Below are positions 45,491-53,807 of a stretch of DNA of 64,000 bases, piece after piece (position 1 is the stretch's first letter; each line of letters starts with the position of its first letter). Made by a program: the position numbers and the translations under genes. This stretch comes from Reyranella sp. (lineage in GTDB: Bacteria; Pseudomonadota; Alphaproteobacteria; Reyranellales; Reyranellaceae). The DNA lies in NCBI RefSeq assembly GCF_030651995.1, contig NZ_JAUSBN010000079.1, positions 1 through 64,000 on the forward strand. Direction: 5' to 3'. The notes under the pieces are model-generated. The model did no database searches and had not been told where the DNA came from. It saw only the letters and a program-made list of their open reading frames with translations.

Positions 45491-46825
45491 ATGGATGAGA
45501 TGACGCCGGTCGCGGCCAGCGGCGACTTCGCGGCCGATGTTGCTGCCTTCTCCACCTATTGGCGCGATCTCGCCGAGCAACTCGCGCGACTGCCCGCCAA
45601 GCCCAACCGTGATGCGGCCACGTATGATCAGGCCGAGTCCCTGAAGCAGGCCGCGCGCGAGGCCCGCTTCGTGTTCCTGCGGCGGCACGCGCGCACGCTC
45701 TATGACCGGCTGACCGACAACCGTACCAAGTTCGTGCGCATCGAGCGGCTGGTCTACGAGGCCGCCGCCCTCGTGCCCGGCCTCGTGCCGACGCAGGCCC
45801 AGGTCGCGGCCGAGGCCGAGCTGCGCCAGTCCGAGAAGGACGGGGTGGAGATCGACCAGGGCATCCTCTGCAACCAGTTCCTCGCCGATCCCGAGTGCGG
45901 CCTCCACCTCTGCCACGCGATGCTTTTGCCCCGTGAGGAGTCGTCGGACGCGCTGGCGAAGTTCCAGCGCGACGGCAGCCTCGATCTCGGCGGTGCGAAG
46001 GTCGAGCGCCAGGGCAAGGCGGCGGTGCTGCTGCTGTCCAACCGGCGCTTTCTCAACTCGGAGGACAATGCGACCCAGGCCGCGACCGAGATCGGCGCCG
46101 ACGTCTGCATCCTCGACCGGCAGAGCGAAGTCGCCGTGCTGCGCGGCGACGTGGTGCCGGAGGGCAAGTATGCCGGGCGCCGCGTCTACAATGCCGGCAT
46201 CAACCTCACGCACCTCTACTACGGCAAGATCCCGTTCCTGTGGTTCCTGATCCGCGACATGGGGTTCGTGAACAAGATTTTCCGCGGCCTCGCCCGGCCG
46301 GACGTCGCGCCCGACGAGGTGGCGGGCGATTCGATCGAGAAGCTCTGGATCTCGGCGGTCGAGACCTTCGCCATCGGCGGCGGCTGCCAGATCCTGCTGG
46401 CGTCCGACTTCAACATCGCCGGCCGCGACGCCTACATGACCCTGCCGGCGCGCAAGGAAGGCATCATTCCCGCGATGGCGAACCTGCGGCTCCAACGCTT
46501 CGTGGGCGACCGGCTCGCGCGCCAGGCGATCATGTACGAGCGCCGCATCGAGTGCGATTCGGAGGTCGGCCGCATGATCTGCGACGAGGTCGTGGCGCCG
46601 GAGGAGATCGATGCGACCATCACCCGCGTCATCGACCGGCTGACCGGATCGGGCGCGGTCGGCGCCATCGGCAACCGCCGTGCGCTGCGGCTGGGCGCGG
46701 AGCCGCTCGACACGTTCCGCCGCTACGCCGCGCTCTACGCGCGCGAGCAGGCCTACTGCCATTTCAGCCCGGCGCTGATCTCGAATCTCGAACAGTACTG
46801 GAACGCCGCGAACCGGCGGGCCTAG
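45491..46825 (+). CDS. DpgC-like enoyl-CoA hydratase-fold dioxygenase homologue
   Basis: A 444-residue protein from ATG 45491 (GGGACG upstream); an earlier GTG frame from 45353 adds 46 unmatched residues. The C-terminal crotonase core has YNAGINLTHLYYGKIPFLWFLIRDMGFVNKI, VETFAIGGGCQILLASDF and LPARKEGIIPAMANLRL. With the N-terminal helical region and length, these match DpgC, the cofactor-free (3,5-dihydroxyphenyl)acetyl-CoA 1,2-dioxygenase of glycopeptide antibiotic clusters. No dpgA, dpgB or dpgD gene is nearby, so the native substrate is open. Confidence 0.8.
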   Translation: MDEMTPVAASGDFAADVAAFSTYWRDLAEQLARLPAKPNRDAATYDQAESLKQAAREARFVFLRRHARTLYDRLTDNRTKFVRIERLVYEAAALVPGLVPTQAQVAAEAELRQSEKDGVEIDQGILCNQFLADPECGLHLCHAMLLPREESSDALAKFQRDGSLDLGGAKVERQGKAAVLLLSNRRFLNSEDNATQAATEIGADVCILDRQSEVAVLRGDVVPEGKYAGRRVYNAGINLTHLYYGKIPFLWFLIRDMGFVNKIFRGLARPDVAPDEVAGDSIEKLWISAVETFAIGGGCQILLASDFNIAGRDAYMTLPARKEGIIPAMANLRLQRFVGDRLARQAIMYERRIECDSEVGRMICDEVVAPEEIDATITRVIDRLTGSGAVGAIGNRRALRLGAEPLDTFRRYAALYAREQAYCHFSPALISNLEQYWNAANRRA

Positions 46826-46843
46826 CGGTCATTCAACAAGCAA

Positions 46844-46975
46844 CCTCATCCTGAGGAGCGGTCCGCAGGACCGCGTCTCGAAGGATGGGAACGCGCACCA
46901 CGTCAATGCCCATCCTTCGAGACGGCCGCGGAGTGTACCCCGAGGTACTCGAGGGGCGGCCTCCTCAGGATGAGG
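46844..46975. repeat. Palindromic repeat, family A (copy 4)
   Basis: Perfect outer arms CCTCATCCTGAGGAG (46844-46858) and CTCCTCAGGATGAGG (46961-46975), and perfect inner arms CGTCTCGAAGGATGGG (46874-46889) and CCCATCCTTCGAGACG (46909-46924). The left loop is a GTCC-GCA-GGAC hairpin; the right side carries the CCCCGAGG-TAC-TCGAGGGG module. It separates two convergent genes. Confidence 0.88.
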
Positions 46976-47001
46976 TTGGTGGTTAATTTGAGGCGGAAGC
47001 C

Positions 47002-47592
47002 TCAGTGCTCGCGCGGGGCGTGCTTGCCCAGGATGCGCTGCAGGGTGCGGCGGTGCATGTTGAGGCGGCGCGCCGTCTCCGAGACGTTGCGGTCGCACTG
47101 CTCGAACACCCGCTGGATATGCTCCCAGCGCACGCGGTCGGCCGACATGGGGTTGCTGGGCGGCGGCGGCAGCTTGCGGCCGTGCGCGGTCAGGGCCTGC
47201 TCGATCGCGTCGGCATCGGCCGGCTTGGCGAGATAGTCGACGGCGCCTTCCTTCACGGCGGCCACCGCGGTCGCGATGTTGCCGTAGCCCGTCAGCACCA
47301 CGATCCGGATGTCGGGACGCGCCTGGCGCAGCGGCCCGACCAGCTCCAGCCCGTTGCCGTCGGCCAGCCTGAGGTCGAGCACGGCGAAGGCGGGCGGCCG
47401 GGCGGTCTGGGCCAGCGCTTCGGCCACGGAGCCCACGGCGGTTACGATGAAACCGCGTTGTTCGAGCGCACGCGCAATACGGTTGCGGAAAGCTGCATCA
47501 TCGTCCGCGATCAGCAAGGTACGGTCCTTGTTGTTCGTCGTGCCGGCGATCACAGGCGACAAGGGGCGCGGGGCGCCGCTGTCCTGGGTCAT
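47002..47592 (-). CDS. regA: Redox response regulator RegA/ActR/PrrA
   Basis: A 196-residue response regulator. The receiver has ADDD at 29-32, phospho-acceptor D73 (AVLDLRLADGNG), T in VVLTGYG and K in YLAKPADAD. A proline-rich hinge (KLPPPPSNP) precedes a Fis-type HTH (NVSETARRLNMHRRTLQRIL), the RegA arrangement. AAGGAG precedes the ATG. The cognate sensor gene regB lies 23 bp upstream. It controls aerobic/anaerobic gene sets in alphaproteobacteria. Confidence 0.95.
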   Translation of the reverse strand: MTQDSGAPRPLSPVIAGTTNNKDRTLLIADDDAAFRNRIARALEQRGFIVTAVGSVAEALAQTARPPAFAVLDLRLADGNGLELVGPLRQARPDIRIVVLTGYGNIATAVAAVKEGAVDYLAKPADADAIEQALTAHGRKLPPPPSNPMSADRVRWEHIQRVFEQCDRNVSETARRLNMHRRTLQRILGKHAPREH

Positions 47593-47615
47593 GGCGACTC
47601 CTTCGACATCGGCCG

Positions 47616-48962
47616 CTATGTAGCCTTGAAGACCGGATTTGACCAGCGCACCGAAACGACGGCTCCGCCGCCCGTGGCGCTGCGATTGCCGAAGGTCACG
47701 TTGGCACCGGTGCGCTCCAGCAGCGTCTTGGCGATGAAGACGCCCAGGCCCATGTGGCCCTCCTGGCCCTGGCGGGTCGAAATGAACGGAGTTCCGAGCT
47801 CGTCGAGCAGCGCCTCGGAGAAGCCCGGCCCGTCGTCGATGACCTCGACCTCCGACCATTCCCGGGTCCAGCGGGTGGCGACCCGAACATCGCGCCGGGC
47901 GAAGGAAACGGCGTTCTGCACGATGTTTCCGATACCCTGCATGATCTCCGGACTGCGCAGCTGGATCGGCGCCGTCTTCGGCACGCCCTCTCCGACCGGA
48001 CCGGCCTCGAAGGCGATGGCGATCTCCTCGCGCGCATAATTTTGTGCCGCCGCCTCGATCAGCGCCGGCAGCGGCACCAGCGTATAGGAATCGGAAACGT
48101 CTCCTGCGGGGTCCGTCGAGAGCCGCGCCAGGATGGAGCGGCAGCGCTCCGATTCGGCGGCCAGCAGCTCCACGTCCTCGCGCAGGGGATCGTCGAACTC
48201 GATCTCGCGCTGCATCTCCCTGGTGATCACGGCGATGGTCGACAGCGGCGAGCCCAGCTCATGAGCCGCGGCGGCCGCGAGCGCGCCCAGGGCCGAGAGC
48301 TGCTGCTCGCGCGCGAGCGCCGCCTGCGCGGCGGCCAGGGCATCGGCCATCTGGCGCGCCTCCTCCGCCGTCCGCCAGCCGTAGAGCGTGATCAGCAGGG
48401 TGGTGAGCGAGAGGCCGGCCCAGACGCCCACCTGGTAGATGTCGGGCAGGTCGGGCGGCGGGCCCCGCCAGGGCAGCGGCTGATAGAACAGCCCCAGCAC
48501 CGCGATGCTGGCGATCGTGAGCAGGGTGAGCGCGACGTTGCTCGCCAGCGACAGGATGGTGGCGCCGATGGCGACCGGCGCCAGCAGCAGCAGCGAGAAC
48601 GGATTGGTGAGACCACCCGTGAGGTAGAGCAGCACGGCGAGCTGCAGGATGTCGAAGGCGAGGAAGATCGCCGCTTCGCGATCGTCGATGCGCGCCGAGC
48701 CCGGCCGGCCGATGCTGACAGTGAGGTTGAGCAGGGCCGAGAGCGCGATCGTGCCGCCGACCGCCAGGACCGGCATGCCGAAGCCCAGGCCCCAGTGCAC
48801 GACGGCGGCGGTGAAGGCCTGACCCGCCACCGCGCCCCAGCGGATCAGGACCAGGGTGCGCAGGCGAACGCCGCCGCGCAGCACGGGCACGGCGCCGGAG
48901 CGCCGGGGAGCGGCTAGCGGAGGCTCTGCAGATCGGGGCGCGTCGTCGTCACGCACCGCCAC
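47616..48962 (-). CDS. regB: Redox sensor histidine kinase RegB/ActS/PrrB
   Basis: A 448-residue membrane kinase with six hydrophobic segments in the first ~210 residues. The quinone-binding heptad GGLTNPF is near residue 115, the H-box AAAHELGSPLSTI near 233, and a cysteine in ESERCRSIL lies exactly 40 residues after the phospho-His, the spacing of H225 and C265 in Rhodobacter RegB. ATPase motifs are NIVQNAVSFA, IDDGPGF and GLGVFIAKTL. It is upstream of regA, and the Nudix gene ends 5 bp before it. Confidence 0.95.
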   Translation of the reverse strand: MAVRDDDAPRSAEPPLAAPRRSGAVPVLRGGVRLRTLVLIRWGAVAGQAFTAAVVHWGLGFGMPVLAVGGTIALSALLNLTVSIGRPGSARIDDREAAIFLAFDILQLAVLLYLTGGLTNPFSLLLLAPVAIGATILSLASNVALTLLTIASIAVLGLFYQPLPWRGPPPDLPDIYQVGVWAGLSLTTLLITLYGWRTAEEARQMADALAAAQAALAREQQLSALGALAAAAAHELGSPLSTIAVITREMQREIEFDDPLREDVELLAAESERCRSILARLSTDPAGDVSDSYTLVPLPALIEAAAQNYAREEIAIAFEAGPVGEGVPKTAPIQLRSPEIMQGIGNIVQNAVSFARRDVRVATRWTREWSEVEVIDDGPGFSEALLDELGTPFISTRQGQEGHMGLGVFIAKTLLERTGANVTFGNRSATGGGAVVSVRWSNPVFKAT

Positions 48963-48966
48963 GATC

Positions 48967-49764
48967 CTATTCCTCGATCATGAGATGCTTGCGATGCACC
49001 GTGGTGAAGAGCGGGATCTTGCGCTGTGCCGTGCGGTCGGGCGGTTCCTTCACCAGCCGTCCGATCTCGCCCAGGATCAGCCCGGTGATGGTCGGCAGCG
49101 GCAGTTCGCGCGCCTCGTCGAGCTGCACCCAGCGGATGTCGCCCATCTCGCTGGAATGACGGATCTCGCCGGATGCATCCTCGGCCCGCGCCATGAAGAA
49201 GCGGGCATTGAAGCGGCGCGGCCGGCCGGGCGGCGTCACCGCACGCGCGATCAGGTCGAGGCAGTCGAGCGCCGGCGCCATGCCCTGGTCGAGGAACCCC
49301 TTCCAGTGCTCGCCATAGTCCTTGCGGGGCGCGCCGCCTGCGAGCGGCTTGCCGAGCATCAGGCCGCTCTCCTCGAAGGTCTCGCGCACCGCGGCGACGG
49401 CCAGCGCCCGCGCGCGCTGCGCCGAGGCGGAGCGCATCAGGCGCTCGTTGACGAAGGGATCGAGCGAAGTCGCGACCGGAACGCGCGCATCGTCGGGATC
49501 GACCTTGCCGCCCGGGAACACGTAACGGTTGGGCATGAAGGCGTGCGCGGCGGCGCGGCAGCCCATCAGGACCTCCGGCGTGCTCCCGCGCATGCGCACC
49601 AGGATCAAGGTCGCGGCATCGCGCGGCCGCAGATAGGGATAGGTCTTGTCGATCTGCTCGACCGGCCGTTCGCTGCCGGGCGTCAGAGTAACCTTGGGGG
49701 GATCGTCGTAGCCCTTGTCGGTGCCGCGGACGACGGCGCCATCGGGAATGCCTCGTTTGCTCAT
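48967..49764 (-). CDS. NUDIX hydrolase with inserted loop
   Basis: A 265-residue protein. The Nudix box is split as in NUDT19/RP2-type enzymes: FPGGKVDPDD, then an insertion of about 30 residues, then AVRETFEESGLML. A preceding DAATLILVR strand and the C-terminal RWVQLDEARELPLP fit the fold. It probably hydrolyses a CoA- or nucleoside-diphosphate-linked compound. ATG at 49764 is chosen over 49815. It is co-directional with regB/regA and may be the operon's first gene. Confidence 0.87.
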   Translation of the reverse strand: MSKRGIPDGAVVRGTDKGYDDPPKVTLTPGSERPVEQIDKTYPYLRPRDAATLILVRMRGSTPEVLMGCRAAAHAFMPNRYVFPGGKVDPDDARVPVATSLDPFVNERLMRSASAQRARALAVAAVRETFEESGLMLGKPLAGGAPRKDYGEHWKGFLDQGMAPALDCLDLIARAVTPPGRPRRFNARFFMARAEDASGEIRHSSEMGDIRWVQLDEARELPLPTITGLILGEIGRLVKEPPDRTAQRKIPLFTTVHRKHLMIEE

Positions 49765-49821
49765 GGCGCCAAAGGTAAAGGGTCGTTCATCCCAACGCGA
49801 GCGATCTTTGATCAAGAAACC

Positions 49822-49941
49822 CGTCGTCCCGAGCGGAGCGCAGCGCAGTCGAGGGACCTCTCTTCCGACGCACGGTCTGTCGAAGCAGAAAACAGGTCCC
49901 TCGACTACGCCGCCCTACGGGCGTCTCCGCTCGGGACGACG
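49822..49941. repeat. Palindromic repeat, family C (copy 2, long)
   Basis: Perfect 17-bp outer arms CGTCGTCCCGAGCGGAG (49822-49838) and CTCCGCTCGGGACGACG (49925-49941), and perfect 12-bp inner arms GTCGAGGGACCT (49848-49859) and AGGTCCCTCGAC (49894-49905). It separates the Nudix gene from pyrC. Confidence 0.88.
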
Positions 49942-49947
49942 GCGGCT

Positions 49948-51018
49948 TTAAAAGCTCCATTCCACCGGCGTGTCGGGGCGGAAGACGGTGATGTCCTTTC
50001 CGCCGCCGGGGACCGGCACGACGTCAGGGATGTCGAGCGGGCGGGCGTGCAGGGTCACCGTCTCCTCATTGACCGGCAGGCCGTAGAAGCGCGGGCCGTT
50101 CAGCGAAGCGAAGGCTTCGAGATGGGCGAGCGCGCCCTCTTCCGCAAAGACCTGCGTGTAGACCTGCATCGCGACCGGCGCGTTGAACACACCGGCGCAG
50201 CCGCAGGCGCACTCCTTGGTGTCCGTGGTGTGCGGTGCGGTATCGGTGCCGAGGAAGAACAGGCCGTTGCCAGAGGTTGCCGCCCTCCGCAGAGCGAGAC
50301 GATGCTCCTCGCGCTTGGCGATCGGCAGGCAATAGAGGTGTGGACGGATCCCACCCTTGAAGATCGCATTGCGGTTGTAGCTGAGGTGATGCGGCGTGAT
50401 CGTGCCGCCCATCCGGCCGGGGTTGGCCTCGACGAAGGCCACGCCCTCGCGGGTCGTGATGTGCTCCAGCACGATCCTGAGGCCCTCGTGACGCTTCAGC
50501 AGCGGCGCCATCACCTTGTCGAGGAACACCGCCTCGCGATCGAAGATGTCGACCTCGGGATCGGTCACCTCGCCATGGACCAGCAGCGGCATGCCGGCCT
50601 TTTCCATGGCCTCCAGTCCTTTCGCGACCTGGTCCATCGAGGTCACGCCGTGCGCCGAATTGGTCGTGGCATGCGCCGGATAGAGCTTGGCCGCGACCCA
50701 GACGCCCTCCGCCTTGCCGCGCGCGAGTTCGGCCGGGTCGGCGCCGTCGGTCAGGTAGCAGGTCATCAGCGGCTCGAACTTCAGCTCCCTGGGCACCGCG
50801 GCCCGGATGCGCTCGCGATAGGCGCTGGCCTCGGCGACCCTGGTCACCGGCGGCACCAGGTTCGGCATGATGATGGCGCGGGCGAACTGGCGGGCGGTGT
50901 GCACGGCGCAGGCCGCCAGCATCGCGCCGTCGCGCAGATGGACGTGCCAGTCGTCGGGACGGCGGATGGTGATCGAAGCCGGGTTCGCAAAGGGGGGGGT
51001 CGGATGTGCAGTGGCCAT
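49948..51018 (-). CDS. pyrC: Dihydroorotase (class II, PyrC)
   Basis: A 356-residue zinc amidohydrolase of pyrimidine synthesis (carbamoyl-aspartate to dihydroorotate). It has DDWHVHLRDGAML (zinc histidines), the carbamylated-lysine region AKLYPAHATTNS, LLVHGEV, EHITTREG and FLGTDTAPH. Length fits E. coli PyrC (348). ATG at 51018. It is divergent from a serine hydrolase gene 36 bp away. Confidence 0.96.
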   Translation of the reverse strand: MATAHPTPPFANPASITIRRPDDWHVHLRDGAMLAACAVHTARQFARAIIMPNLVPPVTRVAEASAYRERIRAAVPRELKFEPLMTCYLTDGADPAELARGKAEGVWVAAKLYPAHATTNSAHGVTSMDQVAKGLEAMEKAGMPLLVHGEVTDPEVDIFDREAVFLDKVMAPLLKRHEGLRIVLEHITTREGVAFVEANPGRMGGTITPHHLSYNRNAIFKGGIRPHLYCLPIAKREEHRLALRRAATSGNGLFFLGTDTAPHTTDTKECACGCAGVFNAPVAMQVYTQVFAEEGALAHLEAFASLNGPRFYGLPVNEETVTLHARPLDIPDVVPVPGGGKDITVFRPDTPVEWSF

Positions 51019-51054
51019 GACCCGCTTTCTACGCTTGCTCCCGGACGGGCTCCA

Positions 51055-52125
51055 ATGTTGATTGCGGGCATGAACGATCTGAACGACGCCGTTGCCTTCG
51101 CCCTGGCCGCCCAGTCCAACTGGCCGGCCAGCATGTTCATGCCCGACGGGCAGTTCGTGATGACCTACGATTCGGGCGAGAAGGCGCCCGACAACGAGGT
51201 GCTGGGCCCCGTGACGCCGCGCGGCGGGCCGTCGGGTCTCGTCTATCGCGGCGGCCAGAAGATCGCCGAATGGGGCGACGTCGACCACGCCGACATGACC
51301 TTCAGCGTCGCCAAGAGCTACCTCGCCCTGCTCGCCGGCCTGGCGCTGGGCGACGGGCTGATCAGGAGCCTCGACGACAAGGTCGCGGACTATGCACTTG
51401 ATGACGGGTTCGCCAGCGAGCAGAACCGGGACATCACCTGGCGCCACCTGCTGACCCAGACCAGCGAGTGGGAGGGCACCGTCTTCGGCAAGGAAGACCG
51501 CATCGACCACAATCGCGTGGTCGGCCTGGCCGTCGCCGACGCGCCCAAGGGCACGCGCCGCGCGATGAAGAAGCCCGGCAGCTTCTACGAATACAACGAC
51601 GTCCGCGTGAACCGGCTCTCGCGCTCGCTGCTGCAGGTCTTCAGGGAGCCGCTGCCGCAGGTGCTGAAGCGGCGCATCATGGATCCGATCGGCGGCTCGC
51701 AGGGCTGGACGTGGGACGGCTACCGGAATTCCCACGACACGATCGACGGCCAGCAGATGCTGTCGGTGCCGGGCGGCGGCCACTGGGGCGGCGGCATCGT
51801 CATCTCGGCGCGCGACCTCTCGCTGATGGGACGGCTGGTGGCGCAGGGCGGCGTCTGGGACGGCAAGCGCATCCTGCCCGAGGGCTGGACCGCGGAGCTG
51901 GTGAAGCCCTGCCCGATCGCGCCCTTCTACGGTCTGATGTGGTGGCTCAACACCGGCCGCAGGCAGTTCGCCGCCGCCTCGGAAAGCAGCTACTTCGCAC
52001 TGGGCTGGGGCAGCCACATCGTCTGGATCGATCCCGAGAACGATCTCGTCACGGTGCTGCGCTGGATCGATCGCAAGAAGGCGCCGGAATTCGTCGAGCG
52101 CCTGCTGGGAGCGATCAAGGCATGA
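51055..52125 (+). CDS. Serine hydrolase (class C beta-lactamase family)
   Basis: A 356-residue penicillin-binding-protein-like hydrolase. The SxxK motif is FSVAKSY near residue 89, the YxN motif FYEYND near 182, and a late HWGGGIVISARD segment near the third motif. No signal peptide is evident, so it is probably cytoplasmic and not a true beta-lactamase. ATG at 51055 is used; ATG at 51070 is an alternative. It overlaps the downstream alpha/beta hydrolase by 4 bp. Confidence 0.87.
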   Translation: MLIAGMNDLNDAVAFALAAQSNWPASMFMPDGQFVMTYDSGEKAPDNEVLGPVTPRGGPSGLVYRGGQKIAEWGDVDHADMTFSVAKSYLALLAGLALGDGLIRSLDDKVADYALDDGFASEQNRDITWRHLLTQTSEWEGTVFGKEDRIDHNRVVGLAVADAPKGTRRAMKKPGSFYEYNDVRVNRLSRSLLQVFREPLPQVLKRRIMDPIGGSQGWTWDGYRNSHDTIDGQQMLSVPGGGHWGGGIVISARDLSLMGRLVAQGGVWDGKRILPEGWTAELVKPCPIAPFYGLMWWLNTGRRQFAAASESSYFALGWGSHIVWIDPENDLVTVLRWIDRKKAPEFVERLLGAIKA

Positions 52126-53024
52126 GCCTGGATTTCTCCGCCGTCCCCCGGATGCCGGACGGCCGCACCGCCGCCGAACAGATCGAAGAGGTCGCCGCGA
52201 AATCGGAAGTCGTGCGCGTGCCGATGGGCCGCCGCAGCGCCGGCGGCACCGGCAGGATGATGTGGCACGTGTTCGGCGCCGCAGCCGACAAGCCGATCCT
52301 GCTGCTGTTCCATGGCGGGTCGGGCTCGTGGATCCACTGGATCCGCAACGTCCTGCCGCTCAGCCAGCATTTCAGCGTCTACGCCGCCGACCTGCCGGGG
52401 CTCGGCGACAGCGATCCGCCCGACGACGTGAACGAGATCTGGTCGGTGACGCACTGCGTCGAGGCCGCGATGAAGGAACTCCTCCCCAAAGACAAGCCGT
52501 TCGCCATCGCCGGCTTTTCGTTCGGCGGCATGGTCTCGGGCCACATCGCGACCCTGTTCCAGGACCGGATCAAGCGCATCGCGCTGGTCGGCGCCGGCGG
52601 CCTCAAGGCCACGCGCAAGCCTGGCCCGAAGCTGCACAAGCTCCTGCCCGAGATGCCGCCCGAGACGCTGGCGGCCGAGGCGCGGCGCAATCTCGAGATC
52701 CTGATGCTGCACGACCCGAAGAACGTCGACGGCATCGCGATCCACATGCAAATCCTGAACACCACGCGCGCGAAGACACGCAGCCGCATCATGGGCCAGG
52801 CCTTCAAGCTCAGCGAAGTGCTACCGCGGGTGAAGACGCCCCTCACCGGCATCTGGGGCGAGTTCGATTCGACGACCTATCCGCACATCCAGGAGCGCAT
52901 CGACCTGTTCCGCGCCCTGCAGCCCGACTTCGAGATGAACGTCATCCCCGGCGCCGGCCACTGGGTGGCCTACGAGGCGGCCGACGCCTTCAACGAGACC
53001 CTGCTCCGCGTCCTTGCGAAGTGA
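52122..53024 (+). CDS. Alpha/beta hydrolase
   Basis: A 300-residue hydrolase. The oxyanion motif is LLLFHGGSGSW, the nucleophile GFSFGG (near residue 129), the acid probably in GIWGEFD and the His in GAGHWVAYE. Start and stop overlap its neighbours (ATGA and GTGA), so the three genes 51055-53785 form one operon. The substrate is unknown. Confidence 0.88.
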   Translation: MSLDFSAVPRMPDGRTAAEQIEEVAAKSEVVRVPMGRRSAGGTGRMMWHVFGAAADKPILLLFHGGSGSWIHWIRNVLPLSQHFSVYAADLPGLGDSDPPDDVNEIWSVTHCVEAAMKELLPKDKPFAIAGFSFGGMVSGHIATLFQDRIKRIALVGAGGLKATRKPGPKLHKLLPEMPPETLAAEARRNLEILMLHDPKNVDGIAIHMQILNTTRAKTRSRIMGQAFKLSEVLPRVKTPLTGIWGEFDSTTYPHIQERIDLFRALQPDFEMNVIPGAGHWVAYEAADAFNETLLRVLAK

Positions 53025-53785
53025 CGAACGCCCGATCGGCCGCCGCCGTCCTGCTGGCTCTTGCCGCGTCGCCGGCCATGGCGCAGCAGAACGTCGCCAA
53101 CAATCCGCTGACCGACATTCCGGCCATCCAGGTGCAGAACTACCTGCAGCCGGTGATGAGCGGCCAGCCGGGCAGCGGCGCCGACCAGCCCTTCCTGCGC
53201 GGCATCCTCCCGCACGACACCTTCGGCTGGCCGCAGCTCATGCGGGCCTCGCTGGCCGCCGGGACGACGGTGTGGGGGCCGGCCGGCACCGAGAGCGGCC
53301 CGGGCGACCTCACGCTGTTCGACGTGCCGCTCTTCCAGCTCGCCAACGCCAAGATGGGAATCGGGCCGCTCCTCATCCTGCCGACCGCGACCAGCCCGGC
53401 GCTGGGCGAGCGCAAATGGCAGGCCGGCGTGCAGGGAGTCGTGAGCGCGCCCTACGACTGGGGCCTCGCGGCGGCGCTGGTCGCCTACCAGCAGGCGTTC
53501 GACGGCAGCGCGCGGTCGCTCACCATCCAGCCGTTCCTGTTCTACAATCTCAGCGACGGCTTCTACCTGCGCTCGAGCGGCATCACGACGATCGATTTCG
53601 GCCGCCAGCGGACGGTCGTGCCGGTCGGATTCGGTCTGGGCCGGGTCAAGCTCCTGGACAACGGCAACGTGCTGAACATGTATCTCGAGCCGCAATACTC
53701 GGTCGTCCAGAGCGGCATCGGACAGCCGAGCTTCCAGGTCTTCGCCGGGTTCAACATCCAGTTCCCGCCGGGCCGCACGCCCTGA
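53021..53785 (+). CDS. Secreted, probably outer-membrane beta-barrel-like protein
   Basis: A 254-residue protein with a signal peptide (about 1-22, SPAMAQ). Alternating beta-strand text (AALVAYQQAFDG, LTIQPFLFYNLSDGFYLRSSG, MYLEPQYSVVQ, FQVFAGFNIQFP) ends in an aromatic-rich terminus, as in small outer-membrane channel proteins related to phenol-degradation or neuromedin-U-like families. The GTG start overlaps the previous stop. It may pass a hydrophobic substrate for the two upstream hydrolases (inference). Confidence 0.75.
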   Translation: MTNARSAAAVLLALAASPAMAQQNVANNPLTDIPAIQVQNYLQPVMSGQPGSGADQPFLRGILPHDTFGWPQLMRASLAAGTTVWGPAGTESGPGDLTLFDVPLFQLANAKMGIGPLLILPTATSPALGERKWQAGVQGVVSAPYDWGLAAALVAYQQAFDGSARSLTIQPFLFYNLSDGFYLRSSGITTIDFGRQRTVVPVGFGLGRVKLLDNGNVLNMYLEPQYSVVQSGIGQPSFQVFAGFNIQFPPGRTP

Positions 53786-53807
53786 CGGGCGGACGAACTG
53801 CGATCCG

